A stretch of DNA of 64,000 nucleotides, from positions 58,190 through 122,189 of the forward strand of contig NZ_JBLZMW010000017.1 of the NCBI RefSeq assembly GCF_048553275.1. Direction: 5' to 3'. This document shows, in pieces, positions 1 to 8,656 of this stretch; within the stretch, counting starts at the first letter, position 1; every line of letters begins with the position of its first letter. A program made the position numbers and the translations under genes. Under the pieces are notes generated by a model. It was not told the DNA's origin. It searched no databases and was given only the letters and a program-made list of their open reading frames with translations. This stretch comes from Pacificoceanicola sp048553275 (lineage in GTDB: Bacteria; Pseudomonadota; Alphaproteobacteria; Rhodobacterales; Rhodobacteraceae).

Positions 1-1
1 C

Positions 2-931
2 CAGACCAGCTTCGGCGGTCAGGGCTTGCCGGCTATGGTCTCGGGGCTGGAAAGCGGCAGCGGGTATCCGGCCCGGTCAGTCGAGGCGGTCTATGGCAAT
101 GCCGACATCGACCCCAATCCCGGCGGTGCGCAGATGTTCGGCGACGCCGCCGAGAACATCGAGCAGCTCATCATCCGCGTCGCCCAGGAAACCAGCGACT
201 TTGCGGGTGTCGGCCGCGCTGGTCTCTCACCCGTCCAATGGCGCGCGTTGCTGCAAGCGCTCATCTGGCAGGAAAGCCGTTTCACCATTGGGGCACGGTC
301 TCCCGTCGGCGCCTATGGCCTCACCCAGATCATGCCCGGCACCGCCAGCGATCTCGGCATCAACCCGGATTACTATGACAGCCCTTACCTGCAGGTGCAT
401 GGCGGCGCGCGCTATCTCGCGACCCAGCTCAACACATTCGATGGCAACATCATCAACGCGCTCGCGGCCTATAACGCCGGACCCGGCCGGGTGTTCGAGT
501 ATGGCGGCGTGCCGCCCTTTGCCGAAACCCAGCATTACGTTCAGGTCATTCCCGAACGCTACAATCTCTACCTGAGCCGTATCGGCGGGATCGAAGCGCT
601 TGGCACGATCGACCCCGCGCTTCTGGCCAATGCCAACCTCTCAATCACCGGGCACGGCGCGGCCTTCTATGGTAACAACTCACCCGCCGCGATCAGGCAA
701 GCCGCCTTCCGTATTGCGGACATCGTCGAGCGGATTTCCGAGACGGAAGACGTGCAAGAAAGCATCGCGCTCAACACCTATGCCCGCGCCGAACTCGTGC
801 GCCTCGTCGCTGCACGCATCCGGCTTCAGGCGGCCCGCACCCGAGTCCTCTCTGCCGAGGAGCTGGCCCAGGCCAGCGCCCGCATGGCCGAAGGCGCGTT
901 CATGGATTTTACGATCAGGGAGATTGAATGA
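2..931 (+). CDS. Lytic transglycosylase with VirB5-like C-terminal tail (VirB1-type), 5' partial
   Basis: The reading frame is open to the left edge, so the true start lies outside; an internal TTG at 26 is unlikely to be the start. An SLT-type transglycosylase domain is visible in the first 200 residues: a catalytic-Glu motif (IWQESRF), then GAYGLTQIMPGTA and NALAAYNAGPGRV. Such VirB1 enzymes open the peptidoglycan for assembly of the type IV secretion channel. The last ~80 residues are unlike a transglycosylase. They match the C-terminus of the next gene product (ESIALNT..AELV against QSIDLNT..AELA, and a shared FMDFT near the end), so this looks like a VirB1-VirB5 fusion. The stop overlaps the next start (ATGA), showing translational coupling. 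Confidence 0.88.
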   Translation, partial: QTSFGGQGLPAMVSGLESGSGYPARSVEAVYGNADIDPNPGGAQMFGDAAENIEQLIIRVAQETSDFAGVGRAGLSPVQWRALLQALIWQESRFTIGARSPVGAYGLTQIMPGTASDLGINPDYYDSPYLQVHGGARYLATQLNTFDGNIINALAAYNAGPGRVFEYGGVPPFAETQHYVQVIPERYNLYLSRIGGIEALGTIDPALLANANLSITGHGAAFYGNNSPAAIRQAAFRIADIVERISETEDVQESIALNTYARAELVRLVAARIRLQAARTRVLSAEELAQASARMAEGAFMDFTIREIE

Positions 932-1740
932 TGGGACGGAAGTTTCTGAGAGCGGCCTTGGCCGCAACGCTTGGGATTGGCCTGCATCTGGGAGCCCTCT
1001 CCCCTGCCGCGGCGCAGGGCGTGCCCGTCGTCGACACCCAGAACATCGCGCAAAACATCCAGCAGCTCCGGCAGATGATCGAAGACGAGATCCTGCAAAA
1101 CGAGCAGCTGACGCAGCTCCGCGAACAGCTCGGCCTTCTCACGGATCAACTCGCGGAGCTGCAAAGAACCTATGAAGCGCTCACCCGACTTGCCGAGCTT
1201 CCAGAAATCATCCGCACGGAAATGGAAGACGAGTTGAACGGACTGCTCGACCAGGAGTTCGGAGACATCCTCGCCACCATCGAGGCCATCAAGACGGGTG
1301 ACTTCTCAGGTCTGTCGGGCTCCGGTGCAGGCGAGATCGAAACCCAGATGGACCGGGTGCTGGCCGATCTCGGCTTCGATGAAGACACGCTCTCGGAAAT
1401 GGCCACCAGCGGCAATCCCGGGGCCAACCGTGTGGCCACGCAGGCAACAACCGGCGCACTCGTCTCAGCCGCCGCCCAGAACAGCTATGAAGATGCCGGC
1501 CAGTCGCTCGAGCGGGTAGACCGCCTTGTCGGGCTCATCGACGACATGGAAGAGCTCAAGCAAAGCATCGATCTCAACACGCGCGTGACCGCGGAGCTCG
1601 CCATTGCGCTGGTCGCCATGTGGCAACTCGAAGCCATCCAGACCGTAGGCGATGGCACAGGCGGCGTGATCGATGCCGCCACCATCGCCGAAGAGCAGCG
1701 CTTCATGGATTTCACGTTACCGGACCTCCGGGCCGAGTGA
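928..1740 (+). CDS. virB5: VirB5-like T4SS minor pilus protein
   Basis: A 270-residue secreted protein with an N-terminal signal peptide (hydrophobic stretch ending SPAAAQG). The body is Gln- and Leu-rich and predicted helical (repeated IQQLRQM, LREQLGLL, QLAELQRTY), as in VirB5/TrbJ proteins, which sit at the pilus tip or in the periplasm. The start overlaps the previous stop by four bases (ATGA). The C-terminal ~80 residues are homologous to the tail of the upstream transglycosylase. Assignment to VirB5 rather than TrbJ is by composition and by position before virB8. Confidence 0.75.
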   Translation: MMGRKFLRAALAATLGIGLHLGALSPAAAQGVPVVDTQNIAQNIQQLRQMIEDEILQNEQLTQLREQLGLLTDQLAELQRTYEALTRLAELPEIIRTEMEDELNGLLDQEFGDILATIEAIKTGDFSGLSGSGAGEIETQMDRVLADLGFDEDTLSEMATSGNPGANRVATQATTGALVSAAAQNSYEDAGQSLERVDRLVGLIDDMEELKQSIDLNTRVTAELAIALVAMWQLEAIQTVGDGTGGVIDAATIAEEQRFMDFTLPDLRAE

Positions 1741-1757
1741 TCGCGAGGGCATGACGG

Positions 1758-2411
1758 GTGGCGACTGAACAAGAAATCATCGAGGAAGAACTGGTCTACG
1801 GTGCCTTGCGCCGCGAACGGCTCTGGCAACGCCTTGGTCTGGCAGGTCTTGTCTTCGGCATCATCGGCTGTCTGAGCGCAGCAGCAGTCGCGATCCTCGA
1901 TGTCGATCCGCCCCCCGTCGTTGTCCCCTATGATCCCGCCACCGGCTTTGCACTCCCCGAAGCCTCGGTGGGCGCCTCCTCGGTGACCGCCAACCAGGCG
2001 ATCATCGAGGCGGAGGTGTTCCGCTATGTGGCCGACCGGGAGGTCTATAACCAGCTCGACAACGATCTGCGCATCCGCAGCGTCCTGCGCCGCTCGGACG
2101 GAGCTGCCGAGAGCGGGCTGCGCCAGATCTGGAACAGCGCAAATGAAAACTATCCGCCGACCGTCTATGGCCCCAATGCTCGGCTCGACGTGGAAATCCT
2201 CAGCATCAACCGGATCGGAACCAACCGCGCGACGGTCCGCCTGCGCAAGCGCCTGACGTCCATTAACGGCACCCAGACCGGCCTCTTCACTGCGACGCTT
2301 CTCTTCGAGTTCCGCCCGGAGACCCGCCGCTCCATCGATGAGGTCTGGACCAATCCATTCGGCTTCACCGTCCTCGAATATTCCATCCGCTCCGACAGAT
2401 TGGAGAACTGA
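1758..2411 (+). CDS. virB8: VirB8 inner-membrane T4SS assembly protein
   Basis: A 217-residue bitopic protein: short cytoplasmic N-terminus, one membrane helix at about residues 24-47, then a periplasmic NTF2-like VirB8 domain (YNQLDNDLRIRSVLR, PNARLDVEILSINRIG, ATLLFEF). VirB8 nucleates the inner-membrane part of the channel and contacts VirB9 and VirB10. The start is GTG at 1758; an ATG at 1751 runs into a stop within six codons. It lies 17 bases after virB5 and two bases before virB9, in one operon. Confidence 0.9.
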   Translation: MATEQEIIEEELVYGALRRERLWQRLGLAGLVFGIIGCLSAAAVAILDVDPPPVVVPYDPATGFALPEASVGASSVTANQAIIEAEVFRYVADREVYNQLDNDLRIRSVLRRSDGAAESGLRQIWNSANENYPPTVYGPNARLDVEILSINRIGTNRATVRLRKRLTSINGTQTGLFTATLLFEFRPETRRSIDEVWTNPFGFTVLEYSIRSDRLEN

Positions 2412-2413
2412 TC

Positions 2414-3112
2414 TTGTTTCCCGTACGAATTGCATTTGTTGTCCTTATCGTTTTGTTGCCGGGGTTGGTCGCCGCCGAAGCCATCCCGCGTGGCGGTCCC
2501 AACGACAGCCGGGTGCGCTTGGCCACCTACCAGGAGGGTCAGGTCTACCGTCTCAGCGTGTCACTCACCCATGTGACCACCATCGAGTTCGGGATCGGCG
2601 AAAGCATCCGCTCGATCATCGCGGGCGACACCGAGGGCTTCGAGATCGACGGCGTCCCGGGCGGTCAGGCCTTCGCGATCAAGCCCGTCGCGCGCGGGGT
2701 GCATACCAATGTGACAGTCTATACGAACCGCCGGAGCTACTACTTCAACGTCGAGGAGGTCCGCAGCCCAACCTTCTACGTGGTGCAGTTCCGCTATCCT
2801 GATGACGCTGCGCGCCCGACCCGGGCCATCGCCGCCCAAGCACCAAACTACAATTACGGCGCCAGCGCGCGGACCGAGTTCACGCCAACGCGCATCTGGG
2901 ATGACGGGACGTTCACGTATTTCGCGTTTCCGAGAAACGCACCTGTGCCAGCGATCTTCCGCTACGCGGGCGGCCGTGAACGCACGGTCAACACGCAAAC
3001 CCCTGAAGACGGCGTGATCCGCGTCAGCGGCGTGAACCGCCAATGGATCCTGCGACTTGGCGAAGAGGTGGTCTGCATCGAGGCGATCGCGCCCGCGGAG
3101 GCCACCTCATGA
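2414..3112 (+). CDS. virB9: VirB9 T4SS outer-membrane core protein
   Basis: A 232-residue protein with a clear signal peptide (VLIVLLPGLVAAEA). The N-terminal half has the VirB9/CagX pattern (YQEGQVYRLSVSLTHVTTIEFG, then ESIRSIIAGD) and the C-terminal half has the TYFAFP and VNRQWILRLG segments that bind the VirB7/VirB10 outer core. The start is TTG at 2414, two bases after the virB8 stop; no better start is available. The stop overlaps the virB10 start. No VirB7 lipoprotein gene is evident near it. Confidence 0.9.
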   Translation: MFPVRIAFVVLIVLLPGLVAAEAIPRGGPNDSRVRLATYQEGQVYRLSVSLTHVTTIEFGIGESIRSIIAGDTEGFEIDGVPGGQAFAIKPVARGVHTNVTVYTNRRSYYFNVEEVRSPTFYVVQFRYPDDAARPTRAIAAQAPNYNYGASARTEFTPTRIWDDGTFTYFAFPRNAPVPAIFRYAGGRERTVNTQTPEDGVIRVSGVNRQWILRLGEEVVCIEAIAPAEATS

Positions 3113-4488
3113 GCGATACCGGGAACACCGAGCTGGAAAAACGCCTCGCCGCCCTTGAGAAAGGCAGTGCCCGCGCCCCCACGGCGGCGCAGCGCCGGTC
3201 GCCCCTTCTCGCGCTGATCGTGATCCTCGTCATCGGCGTGGGTGGTGCCCTGCTTTATCTCCTCTCACAGCCCGACGAAGAGGAAGCCTTACCGACGGCC
3301 ACCCCGGACGTCTTCCAAAACGAAGGGGACGGCTTTGGCGCTATCGAGACCTTGCCCCCGCCCGAGCCCGAGGTTGTGTTCGTCGGACCAGACCCCGTCG
3401 AGCCCAACGCGGAGCTTCTGGCGCAGATCACCGCCCTGCAGGCCCAGATCGAGGAGTTGCGCAACGCCCCTGAACCAGTTGTCGAGGAAGACACCGCCGC
3501 CGCAGAGGCAATTGACGCGCTGACTGCTCAGATCGCGGCGCTACAAGCCGCCTCGGAAGCAGCACAGCAACGATTTCAGGACGAACTGACGGCGCGGGAT
3601 CGAAGTCTTGAACAACTCCGCATGGATCTGGAATTGGCCCAACTCGAGGCCAGCCGACCGCAACCCGCACCAGCGGGCCCCACGGAAGATGAGCTGCGCG
3701 CACGCGAGCAAGAGCGACTGCGCCGCGAGGAAGAAGCCCGGCGCATGGCCGAGCTGGAGCGCCGGGCCGCGGAGGAACGCGCCTTCCAGGAGCGGCGCAT
3801 CGCCTCGCCCACCATCGCGTTTGGCGGTGCCTCAGGAGCGAATGAAACGGCTCTGACCGAACGCACCTTCGGCGAGGTGACGGATTTCGTGCTGAACGGT
3901 GCGCTGCCCTCCACCGTGACGCAGGCCGAGGTGATCGCCAATCCTTCCAACACCATCATCCAGGGCACCATGATCCAGGCCGTCATGGAAACCGCCCTCG
4001 ACAGCTCACTGCCCGGCCAGACCCGTGCCGTGGTGTCCGAGGATGTCTACAGCGTCGATGGCGCGCGCCTCTTGATCCCCCGCGGATCCCGTCTCGTCGG
4101 GCGCTACCGCGCTGGCGTCGATATTGCGCAGCGCCGCGTCACGATCGCTTGGGACCGGATCATCCTGCCCGCGGGCCAAACCGTCCAGATCAGCTCCTTC
4201 GGGGGCGATGAACTTGGCCGCTCCGGCGTCACGGGTTTCGTGGACACGCGTTTTGCCGAGCGTTTCGGGTCGGCCGCCCTGATCTCGCTGATTTCGGCCG
4301 CGCCAAGTGCCGCCGCCTCCGAGGTCCAGGATGAGACTGCCGCCGACGTTCTCGAAGACGTTGGCGATGATCTGGCAGATGCCACGGACAGCGTCATTGG
4401 CGATTACCTCTCCATCGGCCCCGTCATCTATGTCGACCAAGGCGCGCGCGTCACCGTCATGGTCGACCGCGATCTGGAGATCTTCTAG
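3109..4488 (+). CDS. virB10: VirB10 T4SS core/energy-sensing protein
   Basis: A 459-residue TonB-like protein that spans from the inner to the outer membrane and gates the channel. Seen in order: a short cytoplasmic N-terminus, a membrane helix at about residues 28-50, an acidic Pro-rich linker (LPPPEPEVVFVGPDP), a long Glu/Arg/Ala coiled coil, and a C-terminal TrbI/VirB10 domain with ALDSSLPGQTRAVVSEDVYS, LLIPRGSRLVG and IAWDRIILP. The ATG at 3109 overlaps the virB9 stop (ATGA) and precedes MSDTGNTELEKRL. An in-frame extension to 3043 would overlap virB9 without a ribosome site and was rejected. Confidence 0.93.
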   Translation: MSDTGNTELEKRLAALEKGSARAPTAAQRRSPLLALIVILVIGVGGALLYLLSQPDEEEALPTATPDVFQNEGDGFGAIETLPPPEPEVVFVGPDPVEPNAELLAQITALQAQIEELRNAPEPVVEEDTAAAEAIDALTAQIAALQAASEAAQQRFQDELTARDRSLEQLRMDLELAQLEASRPQPAPAGPTEDELRAREQERLRREEEARRMAELERRAAEERAFQERRIASPTIAFGGASGANETALTERTFGEVTDFVLNGALPSTVTQAEVIANPSNTIIQGTMIQAVMETALDSSLPGQTRAVVSEDVYSVDGARLLIPRGSRLVGRYRAGVDIAQRRVTIAWDRIILPAGQTVQISSFGGDELGRSGVTGFVDTRFAERFGSAALISLISAAPSAAASEVQDETAADVLEDVGDDLADATDSVIGDYLSIGPVIYVDQGARVTVMVDRDLEIF

Positions 4489-4492
4489 CCCG

Positions 4493-5479
4493 ATGTCGCT
4501 CAGCTATCTCGAGACATCCCTTGACCGGATCGACGCCGCCGCCCGCGACGATGTCATCGAGATCTGTATCAACCCCGACGGGACCTGTTGGGGCGAATTC
4601 CAGGGCGATCACTTCATGCGCGCGCTGGATCAAAGGCTGACGGGCGTTCAGGTCAGGGACCTCGGCAACCAGATCGCCTCCTCGGCCAATACCACGATGA
4701 GCAAGGACCGCCCCATCGTCTCGGTCTCGATCACCTACAAGGGGCGCCCGATCCGCGCACAGGTCATCACCCCGCCCGCCGTGCTCTCGGCCTCGTCGAT
4801 CAGCCTGCGGTTCTTTTCCAGCCTGCCGCTCAAGGGCATCGAACTCGACTTTCTCTTCGGTAAGGAACGCAAGCTCGAAGAACTGCGCCTCGAGAAAACG
4901 CGCGAGCTGCGCGAGGTCGTGGCCTCCGGTTTGATCGATGACGCCCTCGCCTTCTGTGTCGAGAACAAGCTCAACATGATCGTCTCGGGCGGCACCTCGA
5001 CCGGCAAGACCGTCGCTGCGCGAAAGATCCTCTCCCATGTCCCGTCTGAGGAACGCATCGTCACCATCGAAGAAGCCGCCGAGCTTCTACCGACGCAGCC
5101 CAATGCTGTGACCCTGATCGCCAATCGCGATGCGGAATTCCAGACCGCCGATGTGCTTCTCACCGCCACGCTGCGCATGCGCCCCGACCGGATCATCCTG
5201 GGCGAGGTGCGCGGCAAGGAGGCCATGACCTTTCTGGAAGCCATCAACACCGGCCATGGAGGCTCGATGACCACGCTGCATGCCGAAACCCCGCAATTGG
5301 CCGTGCAGCGGCTCGCGATCGCGGCGCTGAAGACCGAAATCCCGATGACCTATGCCGACATGATCCAGTACATCGAGAACTCCATCGACGTGATCATCCA
5401 GGCCGGCCGCCATGACGGCAAACGCGGCATCACAGAATTCTACCTCCCCGGCGCAACTGAGATTGGAATTTCCCAATGA
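4493..5479 (+). CDS. virB11: VirB11 secretion ATPase
   Basis: A 328-residue traffic ATPase that powers substrate transfer and pilus assembly at the inner membrane. Visible motifs: Walker A GGTSTGKT at residues 166-173, the acidic EEAAELLP box, a Walker B region RPDRIILGEVRG, and the His box GGSMTTLHA. The ATG at 4493 lies four bases after the virB10 stop. The frame stays open to 4307, but that extension lies inside virB10 and is not protein-like. The stop overlaps the next start (ATGA). Confidence 0.94.
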   Translation: MSLSYLETSLDRIDAAARDDVIEICINPDGTCWGEFQGDHFMRALDQRLTGVQVRDLGNQIASSANTTMSKDRPIVSVSITYKGRPIRAQVITPPAVLSASSISLRFFSSLPLKGIELDFLFGKERKLEELRLEKTRELREVVASGLIDDALAFCVENKLNMIVSGGTSTGKTVAARKILSHVPSEERIVTIEEAAELLPTQPNAVTLIANRDAEFQTADVLLTATLRMRPDRIILGEVRGKEAMTFLEAINTGHGGSMTTLHAETPQLAVQRLAIAALKTEIPMTYADMIQYIENSIDVIIQAGRHDGKRGITEFYLPGATEIGISQ

Positions 5480-5670
5480 AGACATTTGAATACGATATTC
5501 TGTCCTTTCCCATGACCCGCAAAGCCAGCCTTGCCGACATGCAGGCCAGCCTGAATGCCAAAGGTGCGAAAGGCTGGGAGGTGGTGTCGATCAGCTCCTC
5601 GGAATTCGCCAATGTGGGACACACGGTCTTCCTGAAGCGTGAAACCACAGCCACCGGATCCACGGCATGA
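5476..5670 (+). CDS. Small DUF4177-like protein in T4SS operon
   Basis: A 64-residue protein without signal or membrane segment. The pattern MKTFEYDILSF followed by LNAKGAKGWEVVSI resembles the small DUF4177 domain. Its role in secretion is unknown. It is translationally coupled at both ends: its ATG overlaps the virB11 stop and its stop overlaps the next start. That placement argues it is a genuine member of the operon. Confidence 0.75.
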   Translation: MKTFEYDILSFPMTRKASLADMQASLNAKGAKGWEVVSISSSEFANVGHTVFLKRETTATGSTA

Positions 5671-6080
5671 GGCAGGCGAGCTGTACCCTCGTACTGACTG
5701 CGCTGGTCCTGGGCCTGACGTCGGCACCCGGCTTCGCTGAGCGCAATCTCGTGCCGACCCTCGAGCGCAGTTTCGACGTCTGTCCAGACCGGCCCGCTGA
5801 ACCCGTGTGGATGCAGGAGATCCCCCTGCGCCAATCTTATCAGCGAGTTCTGGTTCAGGACATCTACCGCGCCCAGAACCTCGAGCGGATTGTCGAGACC
5901 GTCAGCTGCGCCTGCGAAATCCGGTTCCCGTCCTGGGACGCTGCCGAAGCGGTGTTTCGGGAGAGCTACGCGAGCGACGAACGATGGGAAATGCTCGAAG
6001 CCTCCGACGCCTACAACCGCCGCGCCAACGCCGCCCGAACTGCCGCCAAGGCCATCTGCGACGCCGCAGGTAATTGGTAA
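5667..6080 (+). CDS. Secreted protein of unknown function in T4SS operon
   Basis: A 137-residue protein with a signal peptide (LVLTALVLGLTSAPGFAE) and a mature part with three Cys residues (DVCPDRP, SCACEI, plus KAICDA near the end). It is probably periplasmic and disulfide-bonded. There is no lipobox, so it is not an obvious VirB7. It sits between virB11 and virB6 and starts on the previous stop (ATGA). The family is not recognised. Confidence 0.7.
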   Translation: MRQASCTLVLTALVLGLTSAPGFAERNLVPTLERSFDVCPDRPAEPVWMQEIPLRQSYQRVLVQDIYRAQNLERIVETVSCACEIRFPSWDAAEAVFRESYASDERWEMLEASDAYNRRANAARTAAKAICDAAGNW

Positions 6081-6092
6081 GGCAGCCCCGCG

Positions 6093-7169
6093 ATGAGTGT
6101 CGTCACCTACTTCGTTGAAACCTCCCAGGGCTATCTCGACACCGCCGCAGAAACCCAGTTCGGATCGGTTGCGGCAACGGTTGGCACGCTTCTGGTGCTG
6201 GGAACAACGCTGGTGGTGGTTCTCGTTTTCCTGAACATGGTCTACCAGTACAAGGCGATGGACGGACGCACGGCATTCTGGCTCGCGGTCAAGATCGGGC
6301 TCATCGGGATATTTGCAACCAACTGGGTGCAGTTCAACGCCCTCTCCTCCGCCATCCTGGCCGGGATCGACAGCATTGCGGGTGCGCTGGTTGCTTCCGT
6401 TGGTGGTGGAACTCCCGGCCCTTCTGGCACTTTCGCAGAAGAGTTTGACCGGCTAATCGCGGAACTAGGGGACTATCTCAACGCCGCTGGGTCCGAGCTG
6501 AACTGGATGGCAGGGGCCATGCTCGACATTGTCGGGGTCCTCTTGCTCTCGATCCTCGGCGGGCTGGCCGCCTTCATCCTCGTGGCATCCCGCCTGATGA
6601 TCGCACTTCTGATCGGGATCGCACCGGTGATGATTTTCCTGACCCTCTTCGAGGTCACCAAGGACTATTTCGCGCGCTGGCTGTCGGCGCTGGTCTCCTT
6701 CGCGCTCTACCCCATAGTCGTGGCCGGTGTGTTCGCGACAATCACGGGTGTCTCCTCTGCCCTCATCGGCGAACTCGGCGACCCGGAGGGAGCCTCAAAC
6801 ATCGGCGCGCTCATTCCCTTCTTCATGATGGTGCTCATGGCCAAGGGCTTCATCATTGCCACGCCCTTCATCGTCCGCGCGATCTCCGGAAACATTATGA
6901 TGCCCGCCCTCTCCGGTGGTCTCGGCGGCGGCTACAGCTTTGCCCGCGCCGCCATGGGAAGCCAGCAGGCCTACAATCGCTACCTGATCGGAGGCGCAAG
7001 TGGCGCAGAATACGCAGCCCTCAGGGCGCGGCAGTTCTTCGGCGTGCAGCAGATGCCCGTGAGGCAGGGCATGGGGCAGACGGGTTCCGCAGGAGGCGCA
7101 GGATCCGCAGACTCGGGGTCAAAAATGCTGGCGCAGCTGGCGAGACTGGGTCGACTTGGCCGACGGTGA
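6093..7169 (+). CDS. virB6: VirB6 polytopic T4SS channel protein
   Basis: A 358-residue membrane protein with about six helices (LLVLGTTLVVVLVFLNMVYQY, AVKIGLIGIF, the GVLLLSILGGLAAFILVASRLM block, IGIAPVMIFLTLF, ALVSFALYPIVVAGVF, ALIPFFMMVLMAKGF). The IAPVMIFLTLFEVTKDYFARWL segment is typical of VirB6/TrbL. It forms part of the inner-membrane passage. The tail after residue 310 is Gly/Ser/Gln-rich and probably cytoplasmic. It is the last gene of the plus-strand transfer operon in this window. Confidence 0.88.
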   Translation: MSVVTYFVETSQGYLDTAAETQFGSVAATVGTLLVLGTTLVVVLVFLNMVYQYKAMDGRTAFWLAVKIGLIGIFATNWVQFNALSSAILAGIDSIAGALVASVGGGTPGPSGTFAEEFDRLIAELGDYLNAAGSELNWMAGAMLDIVGVLLLSILGGLAAFILVASRLMIALLIGIAPVMIFLTLFEVTKDYFARWLSALVSFALYPIVVAGVFATITGVSSALIGELGDPEGASNIGALIPFFMMVLMAKGFIIATPFIVRAISGNIMMPALSGGLGGGYSFARAAMGSQQAYNRYLIGGASGAEYAALRARQFFGVQQMPVRQGMGQTGSAGGAGSADSGSKMLAQLARLGRLGRR

Positions 7170-7179
7170 CGGCCCGTAG

Positions 7180-7211
7180 CGGACCTTCACATATCGAGTC
7201 GCGAAGGTCCG
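7180..7211. repeat. Inverted repeat after virB6
   Basis: Nine-base arms CGGACCTTC (7180-7188) and GAAGGTCCG (7203-7211) separated by 14 bases, 11 bases after the virB6 stop. It could end the virB transcript, but no T-run follows. It may instead mark the edge of the mer insertion. Confidence 0.4.
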
Positions 7212-7242
7212 GTTCCGGGGTGTTACTAACATGAAGGAGTGC

Positions 7243-7260
7243 GCAACGGAAAGCCGTTGC
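7243..7260 (-). terminator. Hairpin at the end of the mer operon
   Basis: Stem GCAACGG / CCGTTGC with a four-base loop, starting five bases after the stop of the last mer-cluster gene on the minus strand. It lacks a clear U-tract, so termination is inferred from position only. Confidence 0.4.
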
Positions 7261-7264
7261 ACCA

Positions 7265-8611
7265 TCAGAACATTGACCCCAAGTCAGAAGCCCCTGTCGG
7301 GTAAGCGGCAGGCATCGCTTTCACCTGCGCCGCCGTCAGCCCCAGCTTGATCGCCAGCGAGAAGACGTTGATCAGCTCGGCATACTCCGGGCCGAACATG
7401 TGGGCTCCGAGGATCTTGCCATCCTTGCCGGTGATAATCTTCGCACCGGCATGTGTTTCACCGATGCGCTTCTGCGAGAACCAGCCCGAGGTGTCGGTGA
7501 AGCTCACCTCCACATCACCCACCTCTCGCGCCTCTTCCTCGAGCAACCCGACCCGCGCCAGCTCGGGTATGGTGAACACCACGCTCGGCACTCCAGTGTA
7601 GTCGGGTTCAGTCCGCTTGCCCTTCAGCATGTTGGAGGCGGCGATCTTACCTTCGAACACAGCTACCGGGGTCAGCGGCTTTCCTGGCGAGGCGGCAGCG
7701 TCTCCGGCCGCATAGATGCGTGGGTTCGACGGAGATTGCAGCCAAGGCATGACCTTCACGCCACCGTGCTCGGTTTCGATATCGGCAGCCGCAAGGTCAA
7801 GATGGTCGATGGCAGGCACCCTACCTGCACCGTGAACGACGAGATCGGCTTCGATGGAATGGCTCTGACCGGCCCTGCGGTAGAGCACCCGGCGCGCCCC
7901 ATTCGCGTCCTCGATCCGTTCCATTTCGGCCTCGGCCGCGATCTTAATCCCGGCTTCGCGGCTCCGTTCGAGCAACATCTTTACGAGTTCGGGGTCAAAC
8001 ATCTTCAACTGGCGTGCGCCGCGGTCGAGGATTGTCACCTCAGCTCCCGCCAGCGCGGCGATATGGGCGAATTCGAAGGAGATGTAGCCGCCACCGACAA
8101 AGGCGATCCGGCGCGGCAGTTCGGCGAGGTTCAGGAAATCGGTGCTGTCGATCAGTCGCTCGGCACCGGGAAATTTCAGCGGCCTCGGCTTTGCGCCCGT
8201 AGCAATCAGTGCGCGGCGAAAGGCGATCTCGCCGTAGCCGTCGATCTCGATCCGGTCCTCGGCGGTGAAGCGCGCGCGGCCATGTAGCGTTTTCACCCCG
8301 GCCTCTGTCAGCGCACTTTCCATGCTCTCGGGCACCGGGTCGGTGAAGCTCTCCTTGTGCTTCATCAGCGTGGGCCAATCGATCCTGGTCTCTCCTGCGA
8401 CGCCCTTGCCTTCGAGCAGCCGCACGGCCTCCACCGCCTCGGCGCCGGCGCGCAGCATCTTCTTCGGGTCGCAGCCCCGGAGTGCGCAGGTGCCGCCATA
8501 AGGCAGCTCGTCGACGATGGCGACGGACCAACCCGCCTGGCTGCATTTTTTCGCGGCGTTGATCCCGGCCATGCCGGCGCCGATGACGATCAGGTCGAGT
8601 GTCTCGGTCAT
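7265..8611 (-). CDS. FAD/NAD(P)-dependent disulfide oxidoreductase of the mer cluster
   Basis: A 448-residue flavoprotein of the glutathione reductase/mercuric reductase class. An N-terminal FAD Rossmann motif (IVIGAGMAGINAA), a redox-active pair GGTCALRGC (C42, C47), a second nucleotide fold (IAFVGGGYISFEFA) and an FAD motif IYAAGDAA are visible. It lacks MerA's C-terminal Cys pair. The usual active-site HPT.SE near the end is replaced by YPTGASD, so the His-Glu base of glutathione reductases is missing. It is the last gene of the mer transcript and has a GAGG ribosome site. The substrate is unknown; it may reduce a small thiol or maintain mercury redox chemistry. Confidence 0.82.
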   Translation of the reverse strand: MTETLDLIVIGAGMAGINAAKKCSQAGWSVAIVDELPYGGTCALRGCDPKKMLRAGAEAVEAVRLLEGKGVAGETRIDWPTLMKHKESFTDPVPESMESALTEAGVKTLHGRARFTAEDRIEIDGYGEIAFRRALIATGAKPRPLKFPGAERLIDSTDFLNLAELPRRIAFVGGGYISFEFAHIAALAGAEVTILDRGARQLKMFDPELVKMLLERSREAGIKIAAEAEMERIEDANGARRVLYRRAGQSHSIEADLVVHGAGRVPAIDHLDLAAADIETEHGGVKVMPWLQSPSNPRIYAAGDAAASPGKPLTPVAVFEGKIAASNMLKGKRTEPDYTGVPSVVFTIPELARVGLLEEEAREVGDVEVSFTDTSGWFSQKRIGETHAGAKIITGKDGKILGAHMFGPEYAELINVFSLAIKLGLTAAQVKAMPAAYPTGASDLGSMF

Positions 8612-8656
8612 ATGTGCTCCTCGTTCATGCTTGTCAGTCTGGGGCCGCTTACGCGT

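Noticed and set aside
4307..4492. Longer VirB11 start inside virB10
   Set aside because: The added residues are Ser/Pro/Arg-rich shadow sequence; ATG 4493 fits VirB11 length and spacing.
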